From Actinomyces gerencseriae DSM 6844 (GTDB lineage Bacteria; Actinomycetota; Actinomycetes; Actinomycetales; Actinomycetaceae), in contig NZ_AUBN01000012.1 in assembly GCF_000429265.1 (NCBI RefSeq), positions 89,716 through 153,715 on the forward strand: 64,000 nucleotides of DNA, written 5' to 3'. A model generated the notes under the pieces. It had not been told where the DNA came from. It searched no databases and worked only from the letters and a program-made list of their open reading frames with translations. Shown here piece by piece: positions 27,001-34,362 of this stretch. Numbering within the stretch: the first letter of the stretch is position 1; each line of letters starts with the position of its first letter. Position numbers and translations under genes: made by a program.

Positions 27001-27624
27001 CCAGCCGGCGCTGCTGATGCCGCCGCCTCCCCCGCGGGTTCCGCACGCTCCGGCTCGGTCTTCGCCATCCCCCACCTCGCTCTGGCGGTCCAGCTGACCG
27101 GTGTCTCCACCACGGGGATGGCCCTCGTGCTCGACGACTCCGACGAGGCCCTGGCCTCCCCCGAGCACCCCGAGGCCTGGCTGGCCTGGCTGCGGCTCGG
27201 CAACGTGCTCGCCCTGTCCCGGGCGTCCGTGGACATCACCACGACCAGCCGGGCCCTGGCCGAGCTGCGCGCCCGCGCCCAGGTCGAGGTCGCCGTCGCC
27301 GACGTCGCCGGCAGCCCCGCCGCCATGAGCGATCTCGGCTGGGACGACGTCGACCGGGACCTCACCCCCGAGCCCGTCCTCGCCCTCCTGCCCCACCTGG
27401 CCGCGGCCGGCGTCCCCCACGGGGGCGACGGCGTCGAGGTCGGCGGCATCATGACGGACCTGTCCTGGGCCGCGCCCAAGGTCGCTGTCCTCGCCGAGCC
27501 GCAGGACGGCGACGAGGAGGCCCTGACGGCGGCCGGCTGGCGCGTCATCGTCACCGGCGACGATCCGGCCCGCACCGCCACCGATATCTGCGCGCTCATC
27601 CCCGAGCTCCTGGAAGGACACTGA
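21094..27624 (+). CDS. Giant helicase with DUF1998 and C-terminal nuclease-like domain, DruE-like
   Basis: The 2176-aa protein has a DEAD/DEAH helicase core with Walker A TGTGSGKTEA near residue 110, DEFHTYDG near 241, the SATLGDG motif, and a second helicase half with LEMGIDIGDLSTV and QRVGRAGRRSG (about 1072-1108). Cysteine pairs (CRSCGR, CPSCGA) interrupt the core. The DUF1998 zinc region (DTVPGGTGYL, then CPCRAEGKDMCPDC) lies at about 1640-1690. Near 1790-1855, RPDFACL, IAIFTDGRSYHAS and the ending AAGYRVVSV resemble a Vsr/DUF559-type nuclease fold. Size and order match DruE, the signature helicase of Druantia, though druA-D/F-H partners are not seen. It opens an operon with the UvrD fusion 1 bp downstream. 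No start has a good ribosome binding site; I chose ATG 21094, with in-frame upstream starts back to 20995. Confidence 0.85.
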   Translation: MTLLLPSLQAERIRRSIVDYLSTTFALTDAEPRRVLADFLEDEEQGVFVGPFVRLRLPYLAASAASRAAGQADSPLDWDPGLPPYQHQEDAYRRLTTKGGHRPEPTIVTTGTGSGKTEAFLHPVIDHVLRARAEGVTGIKALILYPMNALAADQAGRLARLIAGDPALAGVRAAVYTGDSSARPHKHVTADSLITDRYVIRDNPPDILLTNYKMLDQLLLRPEDRELWRASAGSLTYLVLDEFHTYDGAQGTDVAMLLRRLGLALRAHLPADDPRQEAFAASPLGPVCPVATSATLGDGADPSRMLAFARDVFGADLPTSVVVTETRADLDRWAAAHLATAESKGLAGCALRLRSLPGENLQALARFAEAGSPDPEELLRGVVSNLYDLPEEVEDALDAAGLASALQAHPDVLDLVRAAGNSTPLAALAQRLLGPAPESGPARRVLSAILAALSVVRAGLDGTPDRRAVNVEVTLWIREVTRVDRALTSLPSFRWADAASEQTRAEEPARPALYCRSCGRSGWGIVLAPTGQREKDDQTHVRRDRRTGDPRFRALLHAPGEDADDRTQAEAGEINLEARHPGLRWYSINSRELLTRRPAQESTEAKEGLVLPVLTLTGDERSIAEDSTHDVCPSCGAKDSIRFLGSAVATLLSVSLTTLFGDDALDDTEKRALIFTDSVQDAAHRAGFVNQRSHTMSLRSALRGALRAEMPIEEWAEAALDDARASAFDRYRLVPAALAEHQRFKPYWDPKAPASRRRRAESHVRRRLLFDIALEVGLQSTYGRTLEATGSVTVHVSAGRASALAALARQALGADQQGVLDGFEGISDADLLAWVRGTLEHMRREGAIDHEWLARYKRDDGKRLWIWYKRRRDQGQPAFPSGRAAPAFPQVGGGLDTRTSAFPPVGSSKSWYATWTRKCLGVAPTHASRLACALLARLAEAEILSVTATDSGGTVYGLPAGRVVVSPLRETTRETLLLVCDTCRTQLPAATATVDQLDGAPCSAAGCPGHLRARPHPAESFYRSMYAGAHVRRVDSHEHTSLLDADERAAVEAGFKRPEQAPGDPNVLVATPTLEMGIDIGDLSTVMLGSLPATVASYVQRVGRAGRRSGSALALAYVPGRRSQLPILDAPDRLLNGSVAPPSTYLGAEEILRRQFLASVIDTLTRENHPAVPSGGRGGGTARTALGATGEGSLITTVCERIERDGALLAQVFTAAFRERTPALDRLTTWVTRDCGAGPREMLTRDAAEHRAEAERLRHQERQIRETLPGLKAAAERPNPTEEDRRAQRAAEGAQKAARSRILELEEEHWVSALERHGILPNYTLIDDSVRLSARVSWRDPDNDEFHSEPYDVERASVHALHEFAPGATFYTRGLEMTIEGIDASDLRNQAQWWFCCEACGYTDVREPQETRPAAPPQCPRCRDTAIADVGRARRVLRLSRVFADVSRDDARIGDSSDERLRARFEVLPLADVDPARAVRQWSVEASGFGLTRYRAMNLRWLNTGRPLAGQSVDQVAGNALSSRDFRLCEACGKLDTDTRAASAREHRPWCRYRSDPAEHVIAVDLMRELSTEALALVLPLGFATDRVGVDSLASAILLGLEITTGGSPDHLGIACVPHPVADGAPGETRPALLLHDTVPGGTGYLTDHDDSSRLWSLLIRTGQRLESCPCRAEGKDMCPDCLRPHAVSAEVTRAAALHAIGQVLGLDTTGTDVLFADLDPEVPQWEVTDEAVRAGTGESPLEVRFRATLAELLGKEMAVRTTSDPSGAPALEVDGGRWRIRPQLDVRGTRPDFACLRPGGRGPIAIFTDGRSYHASRAHNRLADDADKRARLRAAGYRVVSVGAEDLDEPWDPAWLGETIIAQLKNGALGPARAGGVTDQAIAAWRGGPMALLEAMLRDDVEDPGSSPTAAALEALADSAWGPLIVGAAGHLPLGQNASLRYSATQGAGADPLWEALRVLRPEDDLPEPAGAADAAASPAGSARSGSVFAIPHLALAVQLTGVSTTGMALVLDDSDEALASPEHPEAWLAWLRLGNVLALSRASVDITTTSRALAELRARAQVEVAVADVAGSPAAMSDLGWDDVDRDLTPEPVLALLPHLAAAGVPHGGDGVEVGGIMTDLSWAAPKVAVLAEPQDGDEEALTAAGWRVIVTGDDPARTATDICALIPELLEGH

Positions 27625-27625
27625 C

Positions 27626-30154
27626 ATGGCCACGATCCTGTTGCCCAGCAGCAAGACGAAGGACGCCACCGCCAAGGACCCCTCCCTCAGGGCGAAGATT
27701 GGGCCATTCATCAGCAAGCTGTCCACCATGACCGCGAGCTCGGGCCTGCACCTGGAGCCCATTCGTGGGGCGCGGGACCGGCGCGTGCGCACCGCGCGCG
27801 TCACCGACTTCTACCGGGCCGTCCTGTTCGAGCTCGCCGCCGACGGCGAGGTCGTCTACGTCGTTCACGGCATCTGGCCGCACGACGAGGCCATCAAGAT
27901 CGCCGAGTCCGTCACGGTCCACGTCAACCCCCGCAACGGCATCACCGAGGTCGTCGACGTCCGGGACCTCATCGGCCTGGATCCCGACGCCGTCGAGGAG
28001 GCGCGGCGCGCGGCCCGGGCCAAGCTCGCCGCTGCCCAGCGCGAGGCCGACGAGATCGCCCGCGAGACCGTCCGGATCCAGGCCGCCAACGCCGAGGCGC
28101 GCCGTCGCAACCAGGAGGCCGCGAGAGGCTCCGACGCCGGTTCCGAGCCCACCCAGGCACCCGGTGCTGAGCCGGTCGCGGTGACTGCTGCACCACCGGT
28201 GGAGGGCCGCCGGAGCGAAGGCGGGACGGCTGCTGGGGTGGCCACCGGGGCCGTTACTGTGCCGGGCGCCGTCGTCGTCCCCAGCCGGGACCAGGCCCCC
28301 AGCTGGCCCGAGGGGCTCACCGTGGAGATCCTGCGCGACGAGCTCGGCATCGACGTCCAGCTCGGCGCGGCGGCACTGGCGGCGGAGCGTGAGTCCCAGC
28401 TGCTCGACCTGGCCTCCACCGCCCAGGTCTCCTGGCAGGGCGAGGCGCTGCTCAACCTGGCCACGGGGGCGACGATCGAGGACATCCGTGAGGACTTCGG
28501 GCTGCGGCTCTCGCGCGACGTCGCCGCCGAGCCCACCGACGCCGACCTCATCGCCGGTCTGCGCACCCGCGCGGCGCGCTCGACCTTCACCTGGGTGGAG
28601 ACCGACGAGGACCTGCGCCGCGCCATCGAGGGTCTCAGCTTCGCCGAGTGGCAGCTCTTCCTGCACCCCCAGCAGCGGGCCCTCGTGGAGCGGCGCGCGA
28701 ACGGCCCCATGCGCGTCTCGGGCGGCGCCGGAACCGGGAAGACCGTCATCGCGGTGCACCGCGCCGTCGAACTCGCCGAGCGGGATGCGGCCGAGGGACG
28801 CGAGCCGCGGATCCTGCTGACGACCTACACGCGCAACCTCGCCGACGACCTGCGCCGTCAGGTCGCCCAGCTCGAGCCACGGCTGTCCTTCACCGAGAGG
28901 CTTGGCGAGTCCGGGGTCATGGTCAGTGGCCTGGACCGGGTGGCGCGCATGATCCTCCAGCGGGCCGGGAGCGAGATCACCCCGATCGCCCAGGGGGTCA
29001 TCGGCCAGGCTCGCGCGCGGGTGCTGACCTACCCCAGGGGCAGTGTGTGGCAGGAGGTCCTCACCCTCATGGGCGATGAGCTGCCCGAGGGGCTGCGCTC
29101 CGCCGACTTCCTGGAGTCCGAGTACGACCTCATCGTTCTGCCACAGCGCATCACCACCCTTCGGCAGTACCTGCGCATCCGCCGGCCCGGGCGGGGCGTG
29201 GCCCTGGACCGGTTCAGGCGGGCCGCCGTGTGGAAGGCGGTGGAGCGCTACCGGGACCGCAGCGCCGACCTGGGCGTCACCTCCTTCTCCGAGCAGCTCG
29301 CGCTGGCCGCCGCCTGGCTCGACCACGAGGCGGCCCTCGGCTCGCCCAGGCCCTTCCGGCACGTGCTCGTCGACGAGGCCCAGGACCTGTCTCCCGCCCA
29401 CCTGCAGCTGCTGCGGGCGCTGGTGGAACCTGGCCCGGACGATCTGTTCCTGGCCGAGGACTCCCACCAGCGGATCTACGGCAAGAAGATCACGCTCAGC
29501 CACTACGGGATCCAGGTGCGAGGGCGATCGCGGCGGCTGACGCGCAACTACCGCACCACCCGTCAGAACCTCGACGTCGCCTTCGGGATCCTCGATCCCG
29601 GCACCTATGAAGATATGGAGGGGCAGGCCGAGGAGCACCGCTACGTCTCGCCGCGCTCCGGACCGGAGCCGCTGCTGCTGCACGCCACTGACCGCGCCGA
29701 TGAGCTGAGCAAGGCCGCTGAGCTGTTGACGGTGTGGCTGGAGCAGGACCGGGACAGTGAGGACAGTGCCCCGGAGTCCATCGCCGTCCTCGTGCGTGAC
29801 CACTACCAGCGCGACGCCGTCGTCAACGGCCTGGCGCAGCACGGGGTGGAGGTGCGCGCCGTGGACCGCGAGGCGGCCGGTCGGGGCCGGCCGGTGGTCA
29901 TGACGATGCACCGTGCCAAGGGGCTGGAGTTCCGCAAAGTCCTGCTCTTCGACGTGTCGGAGAACGCGATCCCCCGGTCGCTGCGGGACCAGCAGTACTC
30001 CGAGGCCGACCACGCCGATGCGATGCTGCGGGAGCGCTCGCTCCTGTACGTGGCGGCCACCCGCGCCCGCGACCAGCTCGCCATCTCCTGGAGCGGGAAG
30101 GCGAGTCCGTTGCTGGACACCATCGCACGACGAGAGCAGCAACCGCTCGCATAA
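27626..30154 (+). CDS. RelE/ParE-like domain fused to a UvrD-type helicase
   Basis: The 842-aa protein starts one base after the giant helicase stop, with GAAGGA upstream. Residues 1-110 (TASSGLHLEPIRGARDRRVRT, DFYRAVLFEL, VVYVVHGIWPHDEAIKIAE) have the layout of RelE/ParE-superfamily proteins, which usually act as ribonuclease toxins or gyrase poisons. A charged helical linker and a low-complexity Ala/Pro segment follow (to about 220). A superfamily 1 helicase then spans about 340-840: Walker A GGAGTGKTV near 367, DEAQDLSPAHL, TRNYRTTRQN, MTMHRAKGLEF and LYVAATRARDQL. A toxin-like domain on a helicase suggests that DNA sensing could gate a toxic output, or that the fold serves as a binding module. 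Tight coupling shows it works with the helicase before it. Confidence 0.88.
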   Translation: MATILLPSSKTKDATAKDPSLRAKIGPFISKLSTMTASSGLHLEPIRGARDRRVRTARVTDFYRAVLFELAADGEVVYVVHGIWPHDEAIKIAESVTVHVNPRNGITEVVDVRDLIGLDPDAVEEARRAARAKLAAAQREADEIARETVRIQAANAEARRRNQEAARGSDAGSEPTQAPGAEPVAVTAAPPVEGRRSEGGTAAGVATGAVTVPGAVVVPSRDQAPSWPEGLTVEILRDELGIDVQLGAAALAAERESQLLDLASTAQVSWQGEALLNLATGATIEDIREDFGLRLSRDVAAEPTDADLIAGLRTRAARSTFTWVETDEDLRRAIEGLSFAEWQLFLHPQQRALVERRANGPMRVSGGAGTGKTVIAVHRAVELAERDAAEGREPRILLTTYTRNLADDLRRQVAQLEPRLSFTERLGESGVMVSGLDRVARMILQRAGSEITPIAQGVIGQARARVLTYPRGSVWQEVLTLMGDELPEGLRSADFLESEYDLIVLPQRITTLRQYLRIRRPGRGVALDRFRRAAVWKAVERYRDRSADLGVTSFSEQLALAAAWLDHEAALGSPRPFRHVLVDEAQDLSPAHLQLLRALVEPGPDDLFLAEDSHQRIYGKKITLSHYGIQVRGRSRRLTRNYRTTRQNLDVAFGILDPGTYEDMEGQAEEHRYVSPRSGPEPLLLHATDRADELSKAAELLTVWLEQDRDSEDSAPESIAVLVRDHYQRDAVVNGLAQHGVEVRAVDREAAGRGRPVVMTMHRAKGLEFRKVLLFDVSENAIPRSLRDQQYSEADHADAMLRERSLLYVAATRARDQLAISWSGKASPLLDTIARREQQPLA

Positions 30155-30169
30155 GCGAAAGGCCATCTC

Positions 30170-32074
30170 ATGAGAATTTCCTGCCTTCTTCCCAAATATT
30201 GGAATAGGCGTGGAGAATCCTCGACGGATCCGACGCCCGAAGCGGTAGCCCGCCCCCAGTCTTCCGCAGAAAAATCGCCCACTCAATTGGATCCCACGGA
30301 GCCCCCAGCGAATCATGCGCCGACCGGACCGACTAGGCCGACCGGACATTCTCCCATTGGCGAGCGCGCCGCCGCCCTGGTTTTAAGCCACCAATCCTGG
30401 GTGAGAAGGAGGGTCGAGTCCGTTCAGTTTCTTCCAGGAGGTGAGACCAGGCATCGCATCAGCTTCGATCTCGCGATACCCGAGGAGCTCACCATCTCCG
30501 GCCAGGAGATCAGCGCCAGCGAGAACAGCAGTCTTATCGCCGTACCTTTGACGTATATGCGGAAAGGGGCGCTCGTCGATCTTGACATCAGCGGAGCGGA
30601 TGGAAGCGCTCTGCCCTCGGTCGGAGCCGAAGAAAATGGGCGCATCACAGTGGCGGCACTCCAGTGGCTCGTGGACCGCCTCCCCAGACTCGAAGAACTT
30701 CCGAGCGGAAGCGATCTCGAGAAGGATCTTCAGCGCGTCGTTTACAGTACCTCCGTTTTTGATGACATTAATTCCTCCGGCACGCGCCCCATGATTGTCA
30801 ACGGCAAGCCCACGAGTCTCAATGACAAGCGCGATAGGTGTTTTAGAGCCCTACTGTCCTCCCTCATCGACGAGAAGGATCCGCCCGCAGTCGATGACAC
30901 ATGGCTCGAACTGGCGCATCTAGGCACTTATCTCTCCAGTCAGATATCAGCGCACCTCGCGGACCCCATCCCGTCTACCGAAGACGACGATAATGAGCGA
31001 ACCGAGAATCGTGCAGCCCTCGCCTCACTGCTCATGCTTCTGTCGACCGTTTCAACTAGTTACGCCTTCACCATTCTCGCCCCTCGTGCAGTCGTCATCT
31101 CCCGGACTATAATTAAGGTCTCCTTTGACACCGACATACCGAATAGTCTCCGAAAGAAGAAGGGCTCCACCGTCCCCAAAGTCGAGCAGTATTCGATTTA
31201 CGTTCCAACGAGAGCAGCAAAATCAACCCATATCGACCTCCGCCCCGCCGACGGCACAGAATTGCTTGGATTGAGCGCTCATCGTATGGGACACGCCCCG
31301 CATAAGGCACTCTCCGTCAAAGCGATGGGGCCCAACATCCACATCAACGCCGGTCGCCCTAGCGAGGCCCCTCTCACCGGACTCGCAGTGAGCATGTGGT
31401 GCACGCACCGATCGCTCATACCGGTGCTCATCGGATCCGTGCTCTCCTCTCTCCTCTGTCTTCTCTTGTTCGTCATCTCATTTCTGAGAGTCAACATATT
31501 TTCGAAATTTTTCACAGCCGACAGCGTTCTCGCGATTCTCGCCCTCGTGGTCGGCCTGTGGGCGGCAACAATTTTCGACATCGGACGTCATCGCCTTACC
31601 AAAGACATCAACAAGCCGCTCCTCTGCCGAATCATAACTCTTGCCGTCGCTGTCACTTCGAGCCTCCTCTCCGTCGCCGCCGCCACGGATCAGCAGGGCG
31701 CATTCCAGACCGAAGGAGTTCTCACAGGAGGTGTGCACTGGAATACATGGAGCGCAACCGCTCTCGTCGCCCTTTTCTGCGCCATTCTTTGCATCAAGAT
31801 CGCGATTCAGGCATGTCTCTGGGCATCGGATCGCAAAAAACAGTCCAAGATCATGGACGAGATTCGCGAAAAAGGTCGACTCATCCTCCCGACCAATACC
31901 GCAGCAGCACCGACGTCACACAACGATCGCATCGATGCAGCCGAAGTCGCGGCGTTCGAATGCGTCGCGGACCTTCCCGAAGACGGCCCCTCCCAGGCAC
32001 TTGAATGCGTGAAGCATGTCTGCCATCATATCTGGGAGCAGCACGCATGCGCCCCAACAGAAGCAGATCAATGA
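30170..32074 (+). CDS. Defence-operon membrane protein of unknown function
   Basis: The 634-aa protein starts at an ATG with AAAGG seven bases upstream, 15 bp after the UvrD fusion. A Pro/Thr-rich N-terminus (to about 65) leads into a soluble domain of about 350 residues with no motif I recognise. About four transmembrane helices follow between about residues 420 and 555 (for example SLLCLLLFVISF, ILALVVGLWAATIF, IITLAVAVTSSLLSVAAA, ALVALFCAILCIKIAI). The C-terminal tail is soluble. Base composition is lower in GC than the helicases before it. In a defence operon a multi-pass membrane protein could be an abortive-infection effector or a sensor; that is inference. The stop overlaps the ATG of the next gene (ATGA), so both are co-translated. 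Confidence 0.75.
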   Translation: MRISCLLPKYWNRRGESSTDPTPEAVARPQSSAEKSPTQLDPTEPPANHAPTGPTRPTGHSPIGERAAALVLSHQSWVRRRVESVQFLPGGETRHRISFDLAIPEELTISGQEISASENSSLIAVPLTYMRKGALVDLDISGADGSALPSVGAEENGRITVAALQWLVDRLPRLEELPSGSDLEKDLQRVVYSTSVFDDINSSGTRPMIVNGKPTSLNDKRDRCFRALLSSLIDEKDPPAVDDTWLELAHLGTYLSSQISAHLADPIPSTEDDDNERTENRAALASLLMLLSTVSTSYAFTILAPRAVVISRTIIKVSFDTDIPNSLRKKKGSTVPKVEQYSIYVPTRAAKSTHIDLRPADGTELLGLSAHRMGHAPHKALSVKAMGPNIHINAGRPSEAPLTGLAVSMWCTHRSLIPVLIGSVLSSLLCLLLFVISFLRVNIFSKFFTADSVLAILALVVGLWAATIFDIGRHRLTKDINKPLLCRIITLAVAVTSSLLSVAAATDQQGAFQTEGVLTGGVHWNTWSATALVALFCAILCIKIAIQACLWASDRKKQSKIMDEIREKGRLILPTNTAAAPTSHNDRIDAAEVAAFECVADLPEDGPSQALECVKHVCHHIWEQHACAPTEADQ

Positions 32075-32730
32075 ACCCGACCATACCGACGACGACCTTC
32101 CCACAATCGCTCATCACCCCTCGCGGCTCCGGACATGCGATCATCGATATCGATCTCGACGGCGTATGCGCAGACTACATAACGGCGATGCGCACCATCT
32201 GCGCCAAAGAATTCAATATCCCCGAGGACTCGATTCCGGAGCCGGACACCTACAACCTGGCGGACGCCAAGGGTTGGCCCATCAGGGACAGTAAGACATT
32301 TTTGCAGATCCACACAAAGGCAGTTGCCGGCCACCTCTACCGGAAGATCCCAATCTTCCCAGGAACAAAAGAAGCCTTCAACTACCTCAGCGACAGCGGT
32401 TTTCACATCCGAATTGCAACGCACAGGCTCATCTCCTCCGGCCTGCATCAGATCGTCGTATCGGATACCGCCACCTGGCTGGAGGAGCATCATCTTCCTT
32501 ACATGTCCCTGTGCTTCGTAGGTCCGAAGGACACTCTTGACGCGAATCTCCACATCGAGGACTCCCCATCGGTGGCAAGCGATCTAGTCCGTGCACATCA
32601 GCAGACAGTTCTGATGGACCGCACGTACAACCGATCCATCACAGGAGTCCCACGCGTCCACTCATGGGATGAACTCACGAGGGCGATCGAACTGCACCTG
32701 AATGAGGCCAGAACGGCATCTCTCACGTGA
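32071..32730 (+). CDS. HAD-family 5'(3')-deoxyribonucleotidase-like protein
   Basis: The 219-aa protein begins at ATG 32071, overlapping the previous stop as ATGA. It has the HAD motif I DIDLDGVCADY (about residues 26-36), a cap region with FPGTKEAFNYLSDSGF and the motif II region RIATHRL, and HIEDSPSVASDLV as the motif III/IV acid. This matches the NT5C-like 5'-nucleotidase family, which dephosphorylates (deoxy)nucleotides. As the last gene of the defence operon it could deplete nucleotides or simply be a passenger; known anti-phage systems do use nucleotide depletion, but nothing here proves it. Length is normal for the family. Confidence 0.8.
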   Translation: MNPTIPTTTFPQSLITPRGSGHAIIDIDLDGVCADYITAMRTICAKEFNIPEDSIPEPDTYNLADAKGWPIRDSKTFLQIHTKAVAGHLYRKIPIFPGTKEAFNYLSDSGFHIRIATHRLISSGLHQIVVSDTATWLEEHHLPYMSLCFVGPKDTLDANLHIEDSPSVASDLVRAHQQTVLMDRTYNRSITGVPRVHSWDELTRAIELHLNEARTASLT

Positions 32731-33348
32731 CCAACATGGATAGAAAAGCCGACGGACCTGGACGTCGTGCTTCAGGAGGACCACAGTGCCGCGCCCCGCC
32801 TTCTCCCACGTGCAGCGAACCCCTTGAGAGTCGCGTGGGCTGTACGTTATCTCACAGATCGCGACCCGCTTCGCCAGTGGCGCGCCCGACTATCATGGGA
32901 TTGATCGTCCCCCAGCCAGGCCTCTTACCCCCTCGGGAGTAATGCCCACATGGCTGAGGCCTTTTGATATGTGGAACGGAGGCCTCACCTCTTTACCGCA
33001 TTCCGCGCGGCGCAACCGTCGGAACGCGGAAACGCGGGGTCAAGCACCGGGTGCCGTCAAACATCTGCGAACGCTGTAGGCAGCATCCCTCTCGAGCAAC
33101 TGCCGGGCATCCATCTGCTCGGAGACAGGATCGACCTTCGACGATCCCTCGGCTAGAGCGCGTCGCACCCGAGGATCGAGGTCAGTAGCCAGACGCGCAC
33201 CGAGGTGAGGCGGGAATGGATGGCGTGCCCGGATGGTGGCGGCAGGTGAGCGAGCAGCACAACTCTGGCCGGAGAGGAATCCCAGGTCGTCATTGAGCGC
33301 ATCGGTATCCTGAAGCTGCCGGAGCGCACAGGGGGCGGCAAAGTCTGT
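32731..33348. other. Gap of about 620 bp with no recognised gene
   Basis: Short open frames occur (for example a forward one at 32971-33156 ending LGDRIDLRRSLG), but none has a good ribosome binding site or a recognisable family. The stretch lies between the defence operon and IS remnants and may be decayed sequence. Confidence 0.4.
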
Positions 33349-33657
33349 TTAGGTGATTGGCTGGGCGATGAGCTTGATAGCTCGTTTTGGTCGTCTTGAC
33401 AGGGCTCTGGTGGTTGAGGAGATAGAGACTCTGGCGCCGTGGAAGAGTCGGATGAGGCCGATGGCGAGGTTTCTCAGCGCAGCCATGATCTCCGGGCCGT
33501 TAGCGGTGCGCAACTGGCGGTGGTCCTCGCCCGTGACGACGTCTCTGACCCGGTGGGGCCGGTTCTCGATTCCCCGGTGCCCTTGGATCCAGACCGCGAC
33601 GACCTCGGGCCGGGCCTGGTCCATGGGCAGTGAGCAGACCCGGGTGGACCACCTCAA
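33349..33657 (-). mobile_element. ISAs1-family transposase, C-terminal remnant
   Basis: The reverse frame reads HRGIENRPHRVRDVVTGEDH, then TANGPEIMAALRNLAIGLIR, the conserved end of ISAs1/H-repeat transposases (pattern HWGIEN.LHWV.DV..EDH....GN.P..MA.LRNLAI.L). Only about the last 80 residues remain, so the element is dead. It cuts into the divergent small ORF of repeat unit copy 2. Confidence 0.8.
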
Positions 33658-33814
33658 CTCTCGTCTTCGTAGCGATTGTCTTAGCGCTGCTATTCTTGCC
33701 CGCTTTCTTGCGGTTCTTGGTGGTTTGGGTGCGTCGGACCCGGACCACCATGAAGCGCAGGAGCACGGGCAAGAACGGCAGGGCCAAGCTCAGGATGTCA
33801 GTGCCGGCTGGCAT
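33500..33814 (-). CDS. Divergent small ORF of repeat unit copy 2, 3' part replaced by IS remnant
   Basis: From ATG 33814 (AAAGGCAGG seven bases upstream) the frame encodes MPAGTDILSLALPFLPVLLR, then a basic part (VVRVRRTQTTKNRKKAGKN). That is one short hydrophobic helix followed by a lysine/arginine-rich tail. After about 57 codons it runs out of frame over the ISAs1 remnant, so the natural C-terminus is lost. The start region matches the first codons of the DprA-like gene in copy 1 (shared M.A.TDIL). It is a plausible small membrane peptide gene truncated by the insertion. Confidence 0.4.
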   Translation of the reverse strand: MPAGTDILSLALPFLPVLLRFMVVRVRRTQTTKNRKKAGKNSSAKTIATKTRVEVVHPGLLTAHGPGPARGRRGLDPRAPGNREPAPPGQRRRHGRGPPPVAHR

Positions 33815-33903
33815 GATGGAACCTGCCTTTCTCCGGCACCTTCCCCCCCGGAACACCCACGTCCTGGCCGGGGAGGAGAGGAACTGGGAAGGAGGTGAGG
33901 GCC

Positions 33904-34047
33904 GTGTCCAAGCCGAGAGGGCGACATGCCAAAGTCCACCGGGGCAAGGGAACGGCCCGGAAGGTGAGCGACGTACTCAACTCGATCGCTCGCCCGATCC
34001 GGGCCGTCGGTGTCCTGGTGGATGCCCTCAGCAAGTGGATCGGCTAG
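33904..34047 (+). CDS. 47-aa basic/amphipathic small protein, copy 2
   Basis: The GTG start has the same GGAAGGAGGTGA ribosome binding site as copy 1. The product begins MSKPRGRHAKVHRGKGTARK and ends IRAVGVLVDALSKWIG. Relative to 20513-20656 the C-terminal half is nearly unchanged (VSD.LNSIAR..RAVGVLVDALSKWIG), whereas the basic N-terminus differs at several positions. No indel occurs, so the reading frame is preserved. No family was recognised. The same hairpin follows 15 bases after the stop. Confidence 0.65.
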   Translation: MSKPRGRHAKVHRGKGTARKVSDVLNSIARPIRAVGVLVDALSKWIG

Positions 34048-34062
34048 GCCATCCGCTTGCGA

Positions 34063-34097
34063 GGGGAGTCGCCCGGCTAGCACCCGGGTGGCTCCCC
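34063..34097 (+). terminator. 35-nt hairpin after the 47-aa gene, copy 2
   Basis: The stem arms GGGGAGTCGCCCGG and CCGGGTGGCTCCCC are identical to copy 1 while the loop differs, with ACCATTATGG again immediately after. Stem conservation with loop change, plus G-U pairs, supports a functional RNA structure or terminator. Confidence 0.6.
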
Positions 34098-34362
34098 ACC
34101 ATTATGGCCGGCACCGCTCCGCTCTGTCCACAGTCCGACGAGACTCATCAGGGATGCCCGCGCAGGAGGCTCGGTGCCTCACGTAGGGATGCCCGCGAAG
34201 TCCGTGGACCGTGGTGGGCACGGGAAGTGGGTTGTCGATACAGACCAGGGCCGAGATCACGAGCAGGTACGCCAGGGCGTATGCGAAGGCGTCGAAGAAG
34301 GACAAGAGGCGGGGATCCTTGACGAGGTCTGGCTCTCGCGGCCTGGAGCCGGGACAACGCCC

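Larger units (their letters stand above)
33795..34185. repeat. Duplicated 390-bp unit, copy 2
   Basis: Partner of 20400-20795, in the same orientation. It contains the divergent ORF start, the 47-codon gene with its Shine-Dalgarno sequence, the G-U-containing hairpin, ACCATTATGG and the CTGTCCACAG tail. Here the left-hand ORF continues as a hydrophobic/basic peptide instead of entering dprA. It is flanked by an ISAs1 remnant on the left and an IS3 OrfA remnant on the right, so it may have moved with or been targeted by insertion sequences. Confidence 0.85.

Noticed and set aside
33630..33798. Forward-strand membrane-like ORF (STLVFVAIVLALLFLPAFLR)
   Set aside because: It lies antisense to the divergent small ORF of unit copy 2, which has the better ribosome binding site and a matching start in copy 1.
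34102..34305. Reverse-strand hydrophobic ORF beginning SFFDAFAYALAYLLVISALV
   Set aside because: It needs a TTG start without a ribosome binding site and runs into the duplicated unit; coding support is too weak.
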